The notes under the pieces are model-generated. The model searched no databases, was not told where the DNA came from, and was given only the letters and a program-made list of their open reading frames with translations. A stretch of 64,000 nt of DNA from Sphingorhabdus sp. YGSMI21 (GTDB lineage: Bacteria; Pseudomonadota; Alphaproteobacteria; Sphingomonadales; Sphingomonadaceae). This document shows, piece by piece, positions 1 to 9,602 of the stretch; the stretch's first letter is position 1; every line of letters starts with the position of its first letter. The stretch covers positions 3,735,001-3,799,000 of the forward strand of contig NZ_CP022548.1 of NCBI RefSeq assembly GCF_002776575.1. The letters are read 5' to 3'. Made by a program: the position numbers and the translations under genes.

Positions 1-621
1 TGCATCGTCATTGCCCGGAACCGGGAAAGCGATGTTGCTGGGATCGACGTTCGAATCGAGAATCGCGACAACCGGAATACCCAAAACATTGGCTTCCTTG
101 ATGGCGAGCTCTTCCTTGTTGGCATCGATCACGAACATAACATCGGGAATGCCGCCCATGTCGCGAATACCGCCGAGCGAAAGCTCGAGCTTGGCATGTT
201 CACGGGTCATCTGCAGGACTTCTTTCTTGGTGAAGCCAGCGGTGTCGCCACCAAGCTGCTCTTCCAAAGTCTTCATCCGGCGGATCGAGTTGGAAATCGT
301 TTTCCAGTTGGTCAGCATGCCGCCAAGCCAGCGATGGTTTACGAAATGCTGGCCGCTTGCGCGCGCTGCTTCAGCGATAGGCTCTTGCGCCTGACGCTTG
401 GTACCGACGAACAGGACCTTGCCGCCAGCCGCAGTGGCGTTGGCGATAAAGTCGAGCGCCCGTGCGAACAGGGGCACGCTCTGCGAAAGGTCAAGAATAT
501 GGACGCTGTTGCGGGCGCCGAAGATGTACGGTTTCATCTTCGGGTTCCAGCGGTGGGTCTGGTGGCCGAAATGCGCTCCGGCTTCAATCAATTGCTGTAG
601 GGTGACGACAGGGGCCGCCAT
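1..621 (-). CDS. rpsB: 30S ribosomal protein S2 (5' part, runs off the left edge)
   Basis: Structural protein of the small ribosomal subunit. The reading frame is open from the ATG at 621 to the window edge, 207 codons, so roughly the last fifth of a usual S2 is missing. The N-terminus reads [11 protein letters not shown], followed by the S2 hallmarks [42 protein letters not shown] and, near the edge, [22 protein letters not shown] ribosome binding site lies just upstream of the ATG. The 241 bp before it (622-862) hold no gene and should contain the rpsB promoter and leader. In most bacteria tsf follows rpsB, but it would lie outside this window. Identity is certain from sequence. Confidence 0.97.
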   Translation of the reverse strand, partial: MAAPVVTLQQLIEAGAHFGHQTHRWNPKMKPYIFGARNSVHILDLSQSVPLFARALDFIANATAAGGKVLFVGTKRQAQEPIAEAARASGQHFVNHRWLGGMLTNWKTISNSIRRMKTLEEQLGGDTAGFTKKEVLQMTREHAKLELSLGGIRDMGGIPDVMFVIDANKEELAIKEANVLGIPVVAILDSNVDPSNIAFPVPGNDDA

Positions 622-862
622 AATATTTCTCCTTATCCGGTTATGCCTCTGGAAAGCTGAGAACCTCAAACGACCTGAAAGACCGCTATCGGCACCGGTA
701 TGAGTGCTTTCCATGTGGAATGAGCGTGCCGTTAAGGCCAAGCGGGACAAAATGCAACCACATTTTGCGGCACGACAGGAACTTCTCCCGTAATCACCGC
801 GGACGGACGGTCCGGCGAATGGCAACAACAGTCAAGCGGCCCGGCCTATACTGTCCCACCGC

Positions 863-3133
863 TCAAGCCGGATTCGGCTTTGCCACCGGCGCCAGCAATT
901 GCCCGAGTTCTCTAACCAGAAGCGCGGATTGGATCGGCTTGACCAGATGGGGGGAGCTACCAAATATCGCTGGCCGGTCATCCCTGCTGCGCCCCGAGAT
1001 CGAAAGAAACGGCGTACCCGCTTGGGACAGCAGCTCGGCGACGGGCGCCGATGTCTCTTTGCCCAGATTGATATCCAGCACTGCCGCATCGCACATCTGG
1101 TTCTCCAATATCGCAAGCGCGCCCGAGGCCGTCGCTACGGGGCCGAAAATTTCAAATCCGGCGGCTTTCAATATTTCGGAGACTTCCATGCCGATCAATA
1201 TTTCGTCTTCCACGACCAATATCCGCGCGGAATCCGAAATGGAGGATTGCCCCATATGGGCAGCAGCACGCGATTTCTGGGTCGACACTTCCAGATTGTC
1301 GAGAACCTTGTCGGCCGGGCAATTCACATGACACACGAGACCGGTCGGGAACCAGTCCAGACTGACCTCGCCATTGATGCTCGCTGACAATATCTGGTCG
1401 ATCACCGTTGAACCGAAGCCGTTGCGGGACGGCTTTGTGACTTCCGGCCCTCCCCGCTCGATCCAGTCGAGCAACAGCCGCTGTTCGGAAATCTCCTCCC
1501 CGTCCAGCCTCCAGTCGATCTCGACCGTCCCCTCATCGTTGGACAAGGCTCCGTATTTTGCCGCATTTGTGGCGAGTTCGTGCAGTGCCATTCCGATCGC
1601 CTGAGCAGCCGGAGCGGTTATCTTGAGTGACGGGCCGGACAATTTAATCCGCTCTCCGAATATGTCCTGAAAATGCCCCAGTTGCGATCGGACGAGCTCA
1701 TCCAGCGGAACATTCTGCCAGTAGCTGTTGACCAGAACGTCATGGCTTGCGGACAGCGCGAGAATGCGTTCGTCGAACCGCTGCGCAAATGTCTCTGCGT
1801 CATTTGCGGCGGTCTGCCGCGCAATCACCTGCACCAGCGTCAGCATATTCTTCGCGCGATGGTTGACTTCTCCCATCAGCAGCTGCTCGCGGGCTTCTGC
1901 GAGTTTCCTGTCACTTATGTCATGGGCAATTTTCGACGCGCCGACGATAGTACCGCCGGAATCGAATATCGGCGAGACGGTGACGGAAACATCCACTTCC
2001 CGCCCATCCTTGCACAGCCTGATTGTTTCATAATTGTTGACCTGCTCGGCGCGACTGATCTGGGCGAGAATATTCTCTTCCTCATGCTGCCGATCGGCGG
2101 GAATGAGCAGGCGAATGGATTTGCCGATCATCTCTTCAGCCGTATAGCCGAAAATCTTCTGCGCTCCGCTGTTCCAACTTTTAATCGTACCGTCCAGCGT
2201 CTTGGATATAATGGCTTCGCTGGAGCAGGATACGATCGCGGCCAGATGAGCCTGCGCTTCTTCCGCCCGCTTGCGATCGGTGATGTCGCTGATCGACGCA
2301 TAGAAGAGATTCTCCACGCCGGGAAAATATTGCAGCTGGACGGCGACGTCATAAACGGACCCGTTCTTCCGCTGATGCTGCGTTTCGAACGTCTGGTTGG
2401 CGATCTCGCCGTTCCGCAACGGCGTCACATGACTGATGAATTGCTCTCTGGAAAATTGCGGTTTTATATCCCAGGGCGTCAACTGGCGCAGCTCTTCCAT
2501 GGAATAGCCGAGATTTTCCCGCGCTCCGCGATTGACCAGTTCGAAATGATAGCTGTTCGCATCGAAAATATAGACTTCGCTGACCGAATCCTCGACGATA
2601 CGCCCAAGCCGTTCGTTGAGCGAGGCGGTCGCCAATCGCTCCAGTTCGGCGGCTGCCCGACCGGAAAACACCTCGATCACCTCGGCAGCCTGGTCAGCAT
2701 CTTCAAATGGCTTCTCATCCAGCACCGAAAGCAGGCCGAGCACCTCCCCCGACGCGCTACGCAATGGCGTTCCGACATAGCTGACAGCCCCCATGTCTTT
2801 CAGCATCCGGTCCCGCGGGAACAGGTCGATGATATTTTCGGGATAGCAGCAAGCGCCCTGCCCCACGATATTCTCGCAGGGGCTGTCTTTCAGATCATAT
2901 TCGAAATTGTCGCCGGGGCCGTCATCCCATACCGCTACGGTGCAGGCTTTACCGCGATCAACGGGATGGAGCGTGCTCAAAAACACCCATCGGGCCGAAA
3001 GCGTTTCCGCCAGCACTTCTACCATGACCGGGAAAAATGCTTCTCCCACGACCTGAGAGCAGGAGGCCAATTTGGCCTGAATGGACGGGAAGGAAGCAAC
3101 GGAGCTTTTTGCCGGCTGAGTGAATTGAACCAT
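863..3133 (-). CDS. hybrid sensor histidine kinase, HWE family, GAF-PAS-PAS-kinase-receiver
   Basis: Predicted soluble sensor kinase of 756 residues with no membrane segment. A GAF-like domain covers about 18-165, two PAS domains about 183-285 and 295-405 (each ending in a DITDRK or DISDRK linker), then an HWE/HisKA_2-type kinase. The phospho-acceptor is His425 in GEVNHRAKNML; the ATP-binding part includes HELATNAAKYGAL and GFGSTVI. A receiver domain ends the protein (about 635-750; VVEDE, phospho-site Asp in AVLDINL, Lys in LVKPI). The start is the only in-frame ATG after an upstream stop; its ribosome binding site is weak. In alphaproteobacteria HWE/HisKA_2 kinases often feed the general stress or light response, but the signal here is unknown. 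It stands alone, divergent from the small membrane gene at 3316. Confidence 0.9.
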   Translation of the reverse strand: MVQFTQPAKSSVASFPSIQAKLASCSQVVGEAFFPVMVEVLAETLSARWVFLSTLHPVDRGKACTVAVWDDGPGDNFEYDLKDSPCENIVGQGACCYPENIIDLFPRDRMLKDMGAVSYVGTPLRSASGEVLGLLSVLDEKPFEDADQAAEVIEVFSGRAAAELERLATASLNERLGRIVEDSVSEVYIFDANSYHFELVNRGARENLGYSMEELRQLTPWDIKPQFSREQFISHVTPLRNGEIANQTFETQHQRKNGSVYDVAVQLQYFPGVENLFYASISDITDRKRAEEAQAHLAAIVSCSSEAIISKTLDGTIKSWNSGAQKIFGYTAEEMIGKSIRLLIPADRQHEEENILAQISRAEQVNNYETIRLCKDGREVDVSVTVSPIFDSGGTIVGASKIAHDISDRKLAEAREQLLMGEVNHRAKNMLTLVQVIARQTAANDAETFAQRFDERILALSASHDVLVNSYWQNVPLDELVRSQLGHFQDIFGERIKLSGPSLKITAPAAQAIGMALHELATNAAKYGALSNDEGTVEIDWRLDGEEISEQRLLLDWIERGGPEVTKPSRNGFGSTVIDQILSASINGEVSLDWFPTGLVCHVNCPADKVLDNLEVSTQKSRAAAHMGQSSISDSARILVVEDEILIGMEVSEILKAAGFEIFGPVATASGALAILENQMCDAAVLDINLGKETSAPVAELLSQAGTPFLSISGRSRDDRPAIFGSSPHLVKPIQSALLVRELGQLLAPVAKPNPA

Positions 3134-3252
3134 CGATCCGTTCCCAAAGAAAAAACATTAAGACGTTCGCACGCTTCCCGCAACAGTTTCTTCGCCCCCG
3201 CGCACGGTTGCAACAATGACACTGCCGAATTTCCGTCAATTTTCAGATAGCG

Positions 3253-3282
3253 CTTGACAATGAGAACATAAATGGAACATTA
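3253..3282 (+). promoter_or_regulatory. putative promoter with LexA-like box for the 3316 gene
   Basis: A perfect -35 hexamer TTGACA (3253-3258) is followed by a weak -10 candidate, CATTAA, at 3277-3282 (18-bp spacer). Between them sits GAAC-ATAAATG-GAAC (3263-3277), an exact match to the alphaproteobacterial LexA operator GAAC-N7-GAAC. The second GAAC also forms a palindromic GAAC-N7-GTTC with 3285-3288. A start near 3288 would give a leader of about 28 nt. Promoter and operator function are inferred; one or two chance matches to the 8 fixed bases are expected per 64 kb, so the position is the main argument. Confidence 0.5.
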
Positions 3283-3315
3283 AGAGTTCATCAAAAGAAC
3301 AAACGGGATTGTCAC

Positions 3316-3558
3316 ATGCTTGCTATCGCCATTTCGACCTTTTTTGCCCTTGCCCTATTCGGCTCTATCGCGGTGATTGCGATGATGTTCGCCCAATATC
3401 GTGACAGGATTTCTGCGGTCATCCAGAGCGAATTCAATGACCAGCGGCCCGTGACAGTCATCCAGCCGACAGCCTGTCGCCACCGGAAGGTCAAGACACC
3501 ACAATCTATGACCCCGCACCGCTCGCTTCAGCCCGCTCCGCTGCGCGCTGCCGCTTGA
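3316..3558 (+). CDS. small single-helix membrane protein, possibly SOS-controlled
   Basis: An 80-residue protein of unknown function. Residues 3-26 form one strong hydrophobic helix (AIAISTFFALALFGSIAVIAM region). A charged stretch follows (AQYRDRISAVIQSEFNDQR), then a basic, proline-rich tail. No cleavage site is evident, so it probably stays anchored in the inner membrane. The ATG at 3316 has only a weak GGGA upstream. The last 53 bp overlap the 3' end of pssA on the other strand, so the C-terminal part may be poorly conserved. The upstream site with a LexA-like box suggests induction by DNA damage. Size and topology recall SOS-induced division inhibitors such as Caulobacter SidA, but I see no sequence match that would prove this. 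Confidence 0.55.
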   Translation: MLAIAISTFFALALFGSIAVIAMMFAQYRDRISAVIQSEFNDQRPVTVIQPTACRHRKVKTPQSMTPHRSLQPAPLRAAA

Positions 3559-4300
3559 CCCGCGCATAGCTTCTGATGCTGAACGGAATGAGGATCAGGT
3601 AGCCGATACTGATTGCCGAGAGCATGATCCACGGCGAGTTGATCAGGGCAACACCAACCAGCGCCACCACGGCAATCCCCTCCAGCCTGATATTTTTGCG
3701 CAAACGCAGCGATGACCAGCTGAACGTCGCCGTATTCGAAATCATCAGAAACGCGATCAGCACGATCCACGGTGACACCAGAGCATAGTGACGGAAGATT
3801 TCCTCTCCGGTAATCAACCACAGATAGAGTGGCAACATCGCCAGTCCCGCGCCCACCGGTGCCGGAATACCGGTAAGAAATCCGGCTGATTTGTGCGGCT
3901 GGTCCTGATCATCGATCAAGGCATTGAAGCGTGCGAGGCGCAAGGCGCAACCCACCACCATGGTCAGTGCCAGCACCCAGCCGAATTGCGGCATATATTG
4001 GGTCGACCATAGAAACATGACAAGCGCGGGAGACACGCCAAAGGCGATCACATCGGATAACGAATCGAGCTCCGCGCCAAACCGGCTCTGCGCGTTCAGC
4101 AAACGGGCGATCCGGCCATCCAGACCGTCCAATATTCCTGCCAGAACAATCGCCGCTGCTGCCAGCACCCAATTATCCAGATAAGCGAAGCGAACGCTGC
4201 TCAGGCCAACGCACAATGCCAGCGCGGTCACCGCGTTCGGAACAAAAGCGCGCAGCGGAATACCGCGTTCGGGACGCTTCATCGAACCTTTGCCGACCAT
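3506..4300 (-). CDS. pssA: CDP-diacylglycerol--serine O-phosphatidyltransferase
   Basis: Makes phosphatidylserine from CDP-diacylglycerol and serine in the inner membrane, the step before phosphatidylserine decarboxylase. The CDP-alcohol phosphotransferase signature is clear: DGLDGRIARL, then FGAELDSLSD, giving the D-G-x2-A-R-x8-G-x3-D-x3-D pattern. Several hydrophobic helices follow. I chose the ATG at 4300 (protein starts MVGKGSMKRPERG) because GGAG lies 8 nt upstream; the frame extends to a TTG at 4321 and a second ATG lies at 4282. It follows psd by 37 bp on the same strand, so the two probably form one transcript. The C-terminal 53 bp overlap the small membrane gene at 3316. Confidence 0.92.
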   Translation of the reverse strand: MVGKGSMKRPERGIPLRAFVPNAVTALALCVGLSSVRFAYLDNWVLAAAAIVLAGILDGLDGRIARLLNAQSRFGAELDSLSDVIAFGVSPALVMFLWSTQYMPQFGWVLALTMVVGCALRLARFNALIDDQDQPHKSAGFLTGIPAPVGAGLAMLPLYLWLITGEEIFRHYALVSPWIVLIAFLMISNTATFSWSSLRLRKNIRLEGIAVVALVGVALINSPWIMLSAISIGYLILIPFSIRSYARVKRQRAAERAEASGAGS

Positions 4301-4337
4301 CAGCGTTGCTCCATCCGGCAAGGGGGCAGTGCGGAGA

Positions 4338-5072
4338 TCATTGCCCTACACCCTCAATTTCCTTCGTCCGGCCAATCACGGCAAGAATTGTTTCGCCGGC
4401 AATGGCCCGCTGGCCCAGCACGACATTCGGTTCCGTTCCCTTTGGCAAGTAGACATCAACCCGGCTACCGAAGCGGATCAGTCCGATTCGCTGTCCGGCT
4501 GCGACAAAATCGCCTTCCTTGACAAAGGCCATGATCCGCCGGGCCACCAGACCAGCTATCTGTGTAAAACCGACCTTGAGGCCATCATTGCGTTCAACCA
4601 TGAAATGCTGCCGTTCATTTTCTTCGCTGGCCTTGTCGAGATCGGCGTTGAGAAATTTTCCGGAAATATAGGCCTGCCGTTTCACCGTACCCTCAATCGG
4701 GGTACGATTGATATGGACATCAAACACGCTCATGAAGATCGAGACACGGATCAGTTCCTCGCTGCCGAGGCCGCCCTCACCCTGCAGTTCCAGCGGCGGC
4801 GTAACCGGCATGATCAGGTTCACCAGTCCGTCGGCGGGCGCAACGATATAATTTTCATTGAGCGGGGTAACTCTTTTGGGATCGCGAAAAAACGCCAATA
4901 CCCATATTGTGATACCAGCCATTGGCCAGGCCAGCGTCTCCCATGCCATGACCGCAAAAAACGCTGTGATGGCCCCGGCGATGACGGCAAATTTCCGCCC
5001 TTCGGGATGGATCGGCGGGAAAGACCATTTGGCTTCACCCAGCCCCTTGTTTGAATATTTTTCAATCGCCAT
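4338..5072 (-). CDS. psd: phosphatidylserine decarboxylase proenzyme
   Basis: Converts phosphatidylserine to phosphatidylethanolamine. The proenzyme cleaves itself at a Gly-Ser bond to create a pyruvoyl group; the likely site is the GS in [13 protein letters not shown] near the C-terminus. At 244 residues this is the short bacterial type. Two hydrophobic segments near the N-terminus (about 28-45 and 49-66) give membrane anchoring. Other family features are [13 protein letters not shown] and the DGLV segment. The ATG at 5072 has no strong ribosome binding site. It sits directly before pssA in the order psd-pssA, typical of alphaproteobacteria. Confidence 0.95.
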   Translation of the reverse strand: MAIEKYSNKGLGEAKWSFPPIHPEGRKFAVIAGAITAFFAVMAWETLAWPMAGITIWVLAFFRDPKRVTPLNENYIVAPADGLVNLIMPVTPPLELQGEGGLGSEELIRVSIFMSVFDVHINRTPIEGTVKRQAYISGKFLNADLDKASEENERQHFMVERNDGLKVGFTQIAGLVARRIMAFVKEGDFVAAGQRIGLIRFGSRVDVYLPKGTEPNVVLGQRAIAGETILAVIGRTKEIEGVGQ

Positions 5073-5120
5073 GACCGCTACTTAGTGACGGGCCATTGCT
5101 CTGACAACTCTCCCGTTGAT

Positions 5121-5138
5121 ATATTGGAAATTCAATAT
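5121..5138. promoter_or_regulatory. inverted repeat upstream of icd
   Basis: ATATTG-N6-CAATAT, an exact 6-bp inverted repeat in AT-rich DNA about 130 bp before icd and 50 bp before psd. It could be an operator for either divergent gene. No regulator is implied by the sequence. Confidence 0.25.
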
Positions 5139-5264
5139 TGGCATTTTGTCCGAGCGCAACAAATCGCCCCCGCAACTCTGGGTTGAACAAATGGCAATCT
5201 TTGCTAAGAGGCTGGCAACATCATTCCTCCCTCTTGTTCCCGTTTCAGGAAAGAAATAAACGAT

Positions 5265-6491
5265 ATGTCGAAAATTAAGGTCAAAAACCCGGTCGTCGAA
5301 ATTGACGGCGATGAAATGACGCGGATCATCTGGCAGTGGATTCGCGAGCGGTTGATCGAACCTTATCTCGACATCGATCTGCATTATTATGATCTTTCGA
5401 TCGAAGTGCGCGACGACACCAATGACAAGATTACCGTCGATGCGGCCAACGCGATCAAGAAGCACGGCGTCGGCGTCAAATGCGCGACCATCACGCCAGA
5501 CGAAGACCGGGTCGAGGAATTCGGCCTCAAGCGGATGTGGAAATCGCCGAACGGCACCATTCGGAACATTCTGGGCGGCGTCGTCTTCCGCGAGCCGATC
5601 GTGATCGACAATGTCCCGCGGCTGGTGCCGGGCTGGACCGATCCTATCGTTGTCGGCCGTCATGCCTTTGGCGACCAGTATCGCTGCACCGACTTCAAGG
5701 TGCCCGGACCAGGCAAGTTGCGGCTGGTCTTCGACGGCGATGATGGCACGAAAATTGACGAAGAAGTATTTCAGTTCCCGTCTCCCGGCATTGCCATGGC
5801 GATGTACAATCTGGACGACTCGATTCGCGATTTTGCCCGCGCTTCGATGAACTATGGCCTGAACCGCGAATGGCCGGTCTATCTGTCGACCAAGAACACG
5901 ATCATGAAAGCCTATGATGGCCGGTTCAAGGATCTGTTCGAGGAAATCTTCCAGGAAGAATTCAAGGACAAGTTTGACAAGGCCGGCATCACCTACGAAC
6001 ATCGTCTGATTGATGACATGGTCGCTTCCGCGCTGAAGTGGAGCGGCAAATTTGTCTGGGCCTGTAAGAACTATGACGGCGACGTCCAGTCGGACACCGT
6101 CGCGCAGGGCTTCGGTTCGCTCGGCCTGATGACCTCGGTTTTGATGACCCCGACCGGCGACTGCGTTGAAGCAGAAGCCGCGCATGGCACGGTTACCCGC
6201 CACTATCGCCAGCATCAGCAAGGCAAGGCGACATCGACCAACCCGATTGCTTCGATCTTCGCCTGGACCCGCGGTCTGATCTATCGCGGCAAATTTGATG
6301 ATACGCCGGATGTGACGCGCTTTGCCGAAACGCTGGAACGCGTCTGCATCCAGACCGTCGAAAACGGCGACATGACCAAGGACCTCGCGATTCTTATCGG
6401 ACCCGACCAGTCTTGGATGACGACCGAGCAGTTTTTCGAAGCGGTTCGCTCCAATCTCGAAGCAGAAATGGAAAACTGGCAGAAGTCATAA
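5265..6491 (+). CDS. icd: isocitrate dehydrogenase, NADP-dependent
   Basis: TCA-cycle enzyme that oxidises and decarboxylates isocitrate to 2-oxoglutarate with NADP. The 408-residue protein is the eukaryote-like dimeric type common in alphaproteobacteria. It starts [20 protein letters not shown] and contains the substrate loop [27 protein letters not shown] and the cofactor region [15 protein letters not shown]. The ATG at 5265 is preceded by AGGAAAG. It is monocistronic: the FAD monooxygenase gene converges from the right and overlaps its end by 6 bp. With glcB later in the window it marks the isocitrate branch point between the TCA and glyoxylate cycles. Confidence 0.97.
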   Translation: MSKIKVKNPVVEIDGDEMTRIIWQWIRERLIEPYLDIDLHYYDLSIEVRDDTNDKITVDAANAIKKHGVGVKCATITPDEDRVEEFGLKRMWKSPNGTIRNILGGVVFREPIVIDNVPRLVPGWTDPIVVGRHAFGDQYRCTDFKVPGPGKLRLVFDGDDGTKIDEEVFQFPSPGIAMAMYNLDDSIRDFARASMNYGLNREWPVYLSTKNTIMKAYDGRFKDLFEEIFQEEFKDKFDKAGITYEHRLIDDMVASALKWSGKFVWACKNYDGDVQSDTVAQGFGSLGLMTSVLMTPTGDCVEAEAAHGTVTRHYRQHQQGKATSTNPIASIFAWTRGLIYRGKFDDTPDVTRFAETLERVCIQTVENGDMTKDLAILIGPDQSWMTTEQFFEAVRSNLEAEMENWQKS

Positions 6492-7712
6492 CCGTTCGAC
6501 CGGAATTTCGGGCGAGCGGATATCCTCTCGCCCGAAGCCGAGACCGACGACACGGCCGGGAATACGCCGCAACCACGGCACCCGGTTCAACAGCCTCAAC
6601 ATGAAAAACGCTTTGTCGATTGGCTCCGTTCGGCGCAAAAGCGGCGCGATGACACGATCCTGCGCGATTTTCTGAAAGGCCTGCATCCGGCGCACCGGTT
6701 TGATCCGGCGGGCATATACCCGTTCCAGTAGCGGGTCGGGATTATCTCCTCTCGCCATCGGACCGGCCAGAACATTGGCGGCCGTGACCGCGTCCTGGAC
6801 AGCCATATTGATACCGACCCCGGCAATCGGTGACATCGCATGGGCCGCGTCGCCGATCGCCAGCAGGCCGGGGCGATGCCAGCGCTCCAGCCGGTCCAGC
6901 GCCACTTCCCGCATCTTCACCTGATCCCAGCTGACTATCTGGTCGAAAGCCTCTCGCAAGTTGGGAACGAGCGACCGCAAGCCCGTGCGAAAGGCCTCCA
7001 GCCCGGCGGCTTTTACCTGACCGGCCTGCCCCTTGTTGAAGATATAGGCGCATTGATAATAATCCTGGCGATCAATCATCACCATGAAACGGCCCGCCTG
7101 AACCGTTCCGAACACGTCGCCACCCTGGCCTTCGGGTTTATCGATGCGGAACCAGAACACATCCATCGGCGCGCCTATATTTTGCAGGGGCAGCTTTGCC
7201 TTGCCGCGCAACACCGATCGCCTGCCGTCCGCGGCAATCACCAGTTTGGCCGCCAGCACTTGCCCGTCCGCAGTCTCGACACCGCACACCCGATCAGCCT
7301 TGTCATAGACCAGATCGACCGCTTCACTTTTCATATGCAAGTCAAACCCGGAATATTGCTTTGCCTTGCCGGCGATGAAATTGAGCAGATCCCATTGCGG
7401 CATCATCGCGATATAAGGCGCCGCTACCGGCAAATGACGGAAATCCAGTACTTTCATCTGCTGGCCAGCGATGTGGATCGATGCCTGTTCCAGCCTGCTG
7501 TGCGGCAATTGCAATAACTCGTCCAGCATGCCCAGTTGATGGAAAAGCTCCAGTGTCGAGGGATGAACCGTATCGCCCCTGAAATCCCGCAGAAAATCCG
7601 CATGTTTCTCGAGCACCGCTGTTTTCAGTCCGGCGCGGACGAACAGCAAGCCGGCCATCATCCCCGCAGGGCCACCGCCTACAATCACAATATCATGCTT
7701 ATTTTCCAACAT
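6486..7712 (-). CDS. FAD-dependent monooxygenase of the PHBH/UbiH fold
   Basis: A 408-residue flavoprotein with the N-terminal Rossmann motif [17 protein letters not shown], a middle DG motif (VIAADGRRS) and the second FAD motif [22 protein letters not shown]. These define the aromatic-ring hydroxylase/ubiquinone hydroxylase group; the substrate cannot be told from sequence. The frame extends upstream to 7955, but that part is low-complexity and antisense to the antiporter gene. The ATG at 7712 has GGAG upstream and begins right at the FAD motif, so I chose it. It is divergent from the Kef-type antiporter (60 bp gap) and convergent with icd. Confidence 0.88.
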   Translation of the reverse strand: MLENKHDIVIVGGGPAGMMAGLLFVRAGLKTAVLEKHADFLRDFRGDTVHPSTLELFHQLGMLDELLQLPHSRLEQASIHIAGQQMKVLDFRHLPVAAPYIAMMPQWDLLNFIAGKAKQYSGFDLHMKSEAVDLVYDKADRVCGVETADGQVLAAKLVIAADGRRSVLRGKAKLPLQNIGAPMDVFWFRIDKPEGQGGDVFGTVQAGRFMVMIDRQDYYQCAYIFNKGQAGQVKAAGLEAFRTGLRSLVPNLREAFDQIVSWDQVKMREVALDRLERWHRPGLLAIGDAAHAMSPIAGVGINMAVQDAVTAANVLAGPMARGDNPDPLLERVYARRIKPVRRMQAFQKIAQDRVIAPLLRRTEPIDKAFFMLRLLNRVPWLRRIPGRVVGLGFGREDIRSPEIPVERL

Positions 7713-7772
7713 TCGCTTTCTCCGCCACGTAACCTGCTGACAAATAGCATTGATCGCGTATAGAGTCGCCCC

Positions 7773-9602
7773 ATGCACAGTCCGCTTGAAAATCCAGCCT
7801 TTATCGATGCCATCGTGATCCTCGGCGCCGCCGGGATCGTTATTCCGGCCTTCGCCCGGTTCCGGATCACGCCGATCATCGGATTCATCCTGGTAGGCGT
7901 CTTGCTCGGACCGTCGGGACTGGGCTCGCTGCAGGGTCAATATAGCTGGCTGCAATTTGTCACCATCAATGATCGCGAGGCTATCGAGCCCTTTGCCGAG
8001 ATGGGCATCATATTGCTGCTCTTTTCCATCGGACTGGAACTATCATTCAAGCGGCTCTGGTCGTTGCGCCGGCTCGTCTTCGGCGTCGGCGCGGCGGAAT
8101 TGCTCGCTTCCGGCCTGATCATCGGCTCTGTCCTCTATCTGCTTGGCCAGAATTCCGCCGGCGCCCTGGGTCTGGGACTGGCGCTTGCGCTGTCCTCAAC
8201 CGCTCTCGTGCTGCCAATGTCGGGCACCAAGAGTCCGGTCGGACGAGCGGCACTGGCCATGCTCCTGTTCGAGGACGTCGCCATCGTTCCGATCATTTTC
8301 CTGCTCGGCGCTATCTCTCCGGCGATCACGGCCGATGGCGGGTGGGATGATCTGGGCCGCACATTGCTGATGGGCGGTGCCGTGATCATCGGCATGCTGG
8401 TGCTCGGCCGGCTGCTGCTGCCGCGCATATTTGCGCAGGCCGCCCGCACCAAGAGCCCGGAACTGTTTCTCGCGGTAAGCCTTCTGGTGATCATCCTCGC
8501 CAGCCTCGCAACCGCCGCAACCGGCCTGTCGCCGATCGTCGGCGCATTGCTGGCCGGCCTGCTGATCGCGGAAACCGAATATCATGGCGAGGTGGAAGTC
8601 ATCACCCAGCCCTTCAAGGGCCTTGCGCTGGGCGTATTCCTGATCACCGTGGGCATGCAGATCGATATTCGCGTGATCATGGCCAACTGGTCGGATCTGC
8701 TGATCGCCGTCGTCGGAGTGGTCCTGATCAAGGCGATCGTCACCAGCAGCCTGCTTCGCTTTGCCGGCGCACGGCCCGGCACCGCAACCGAGGCCGGCGT
8801 CCTGATGTCCAGCCCGTCCGAAACGACCCTGATCGTCTTGGCCGCGGCGACTCAGGCGCAGCTGATCCAGCCCCAGACGGCAGCTTTCTGGCAGATCGTG
8901 ACGGCTATCGGCCTGACCATCACGCCATTGCTCGCCCGCTTTGGCCATGACATCGCCCGGCGTATGGAAATGCGCAGCGGCGGTAGTGCAGCGGCGGATG
9001 AATTGCCGGTAGAGGCGCAGCAGACCATCATCATCGGCTTTGGCCGGGTCGGCAAGCTGATCGCCGATCTCTTAACCACCCACAATCAAAAATATCTCGC
9101 CGTCGAGACGAATATCGACACTGTCGCCAAGGCCCGGCGCGACGGCTATCCGATCATGTTCGGCAATGTGTCGCGAAACGAAATGCTCGACCGGTTGCGG
9201 CTGGGCCATGCGAAGGCGCTGGTGCTGACGATGGACGAGCCTGTGCTGTCGGTGCAGATCGTCAAGAAGGTCCGGGCCTGGGTACCCGATCTCCCGATCA
9301 TCGCCAGGGCGCGGGACATCGAACATGCCGCCGAACTCTATCAGGCCGGGGCGACCAATGCCGTGCCCGAAGCGCTCGAGGGCTCGCTGCAACTGTCAGA
9401 GGCTGTACTGGTCGAAAATGGCGTGGCAATGGGACCCGTCATTGCCTCTATCCACGAACTGCGCGATATTTACCGCAAACGGATACAGGAAGAAGGCGAT
9501 CTGGAGCACGAACCCAAACTGAAATCCATGTCCACTTCTACCGGTCAGGCGACCGCCGACGATCTGGTGCCGGACGGCCTCAGCCCGCAAGAACAGACCT
9601 GA
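7773..9602 (+). CDS. Kef-type monovalent cation:proton antiporter with RCK domain
   Basis: A 609-residue inner-membrane protein. About the first 390 residues are a CPA2-type antiporter of roughly 12 helices, with [23 protein letters not shown] and [19 protein letters not shown] as family markers. A TrkA-N/RCK domain follows, with the nucleotide-binding GFGRVG at 422-427 and a conserved acidic residue after the second strand (LAVETNID). Such proteins exchange K+ or Na+ for protons and are gated by NAD(H) or glutathione adducts. No KefF/KefG-like partner lies beside it. The C-terminal 23 bp overlap alaS on the opposite strand. The exact ion is not predictable. Confidence 0.9.
   Translation: MHSPLENPAFIDAIVILGAAGIVIPAFARFRITPIIGFILVGVLLGPSGLGSLQGQYSWLQFVTINDREAIEPFAEMGIILLLFSIGLELSFKRLWSLRRLVFGVGAAELLASGLIIGSVLYLLGQNSAGALGLGLALALSSTALVLPMSGTKSPVGRAALAMLLFEDVAIVPIIFLLGAISPAITADGGWDDLGRTLLMGGAVIIGMLVLGRLLLPRIFAQAARTKSPELFLAVSLLVIILASLATAATGLSPIVGALLAGLLIAETEYHGEVEVITQPFKGLALGVFLITVGMQIDIRVIMANWSDLLIAVVGVVLIKAIVTSSLLRFAGARPGTATEAGVLMSSPSETTLIVLAAATQAQLIQPQTAAFWQIVTAIGLTITPLLARFGHDIARRMEMRSGGSAAADELPVEAQQTIIIGFGRVGKLIADLLTTHNQKYLAVETNIDTVAKARRDGYPIMFGNVSRNEMLDRLRLGHAKALVLTMDEPVLSVQIVKKVRAWVPDLPIIARARDIEHAAELYQAGATNAVPEALEGSLQLSEAVLVENGVAMGPVIASIHELRDIYRKRIQEEGDLEHEPKLKSMSTSTGQATADDLVPDGLSPQEQT

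Noticed and set aside
1673..3250. Open frame of 525 codons on the plus strand opposite the histidine kinase
   Set aside because: It mirrors the kinase codon pattern, has no family motif and no ribosome binding site. The kinase frame has clear GAF, PAS and HWE domains.
5082..6221. 379-codon frame opposite icd
   Set aside because: Antisense shadow caused by the G/C-rich third positions of icd. Composition is Asp/Arg/Val rich without motifs.
7713..7955. N-terminal extension of the FAD monooxygenase
   Set aside because: Low-complexity sequence that overlaps the antiporter start on the other strand; the ATG at 7712 has a good ribosome binding site and starts at the FAD motif.
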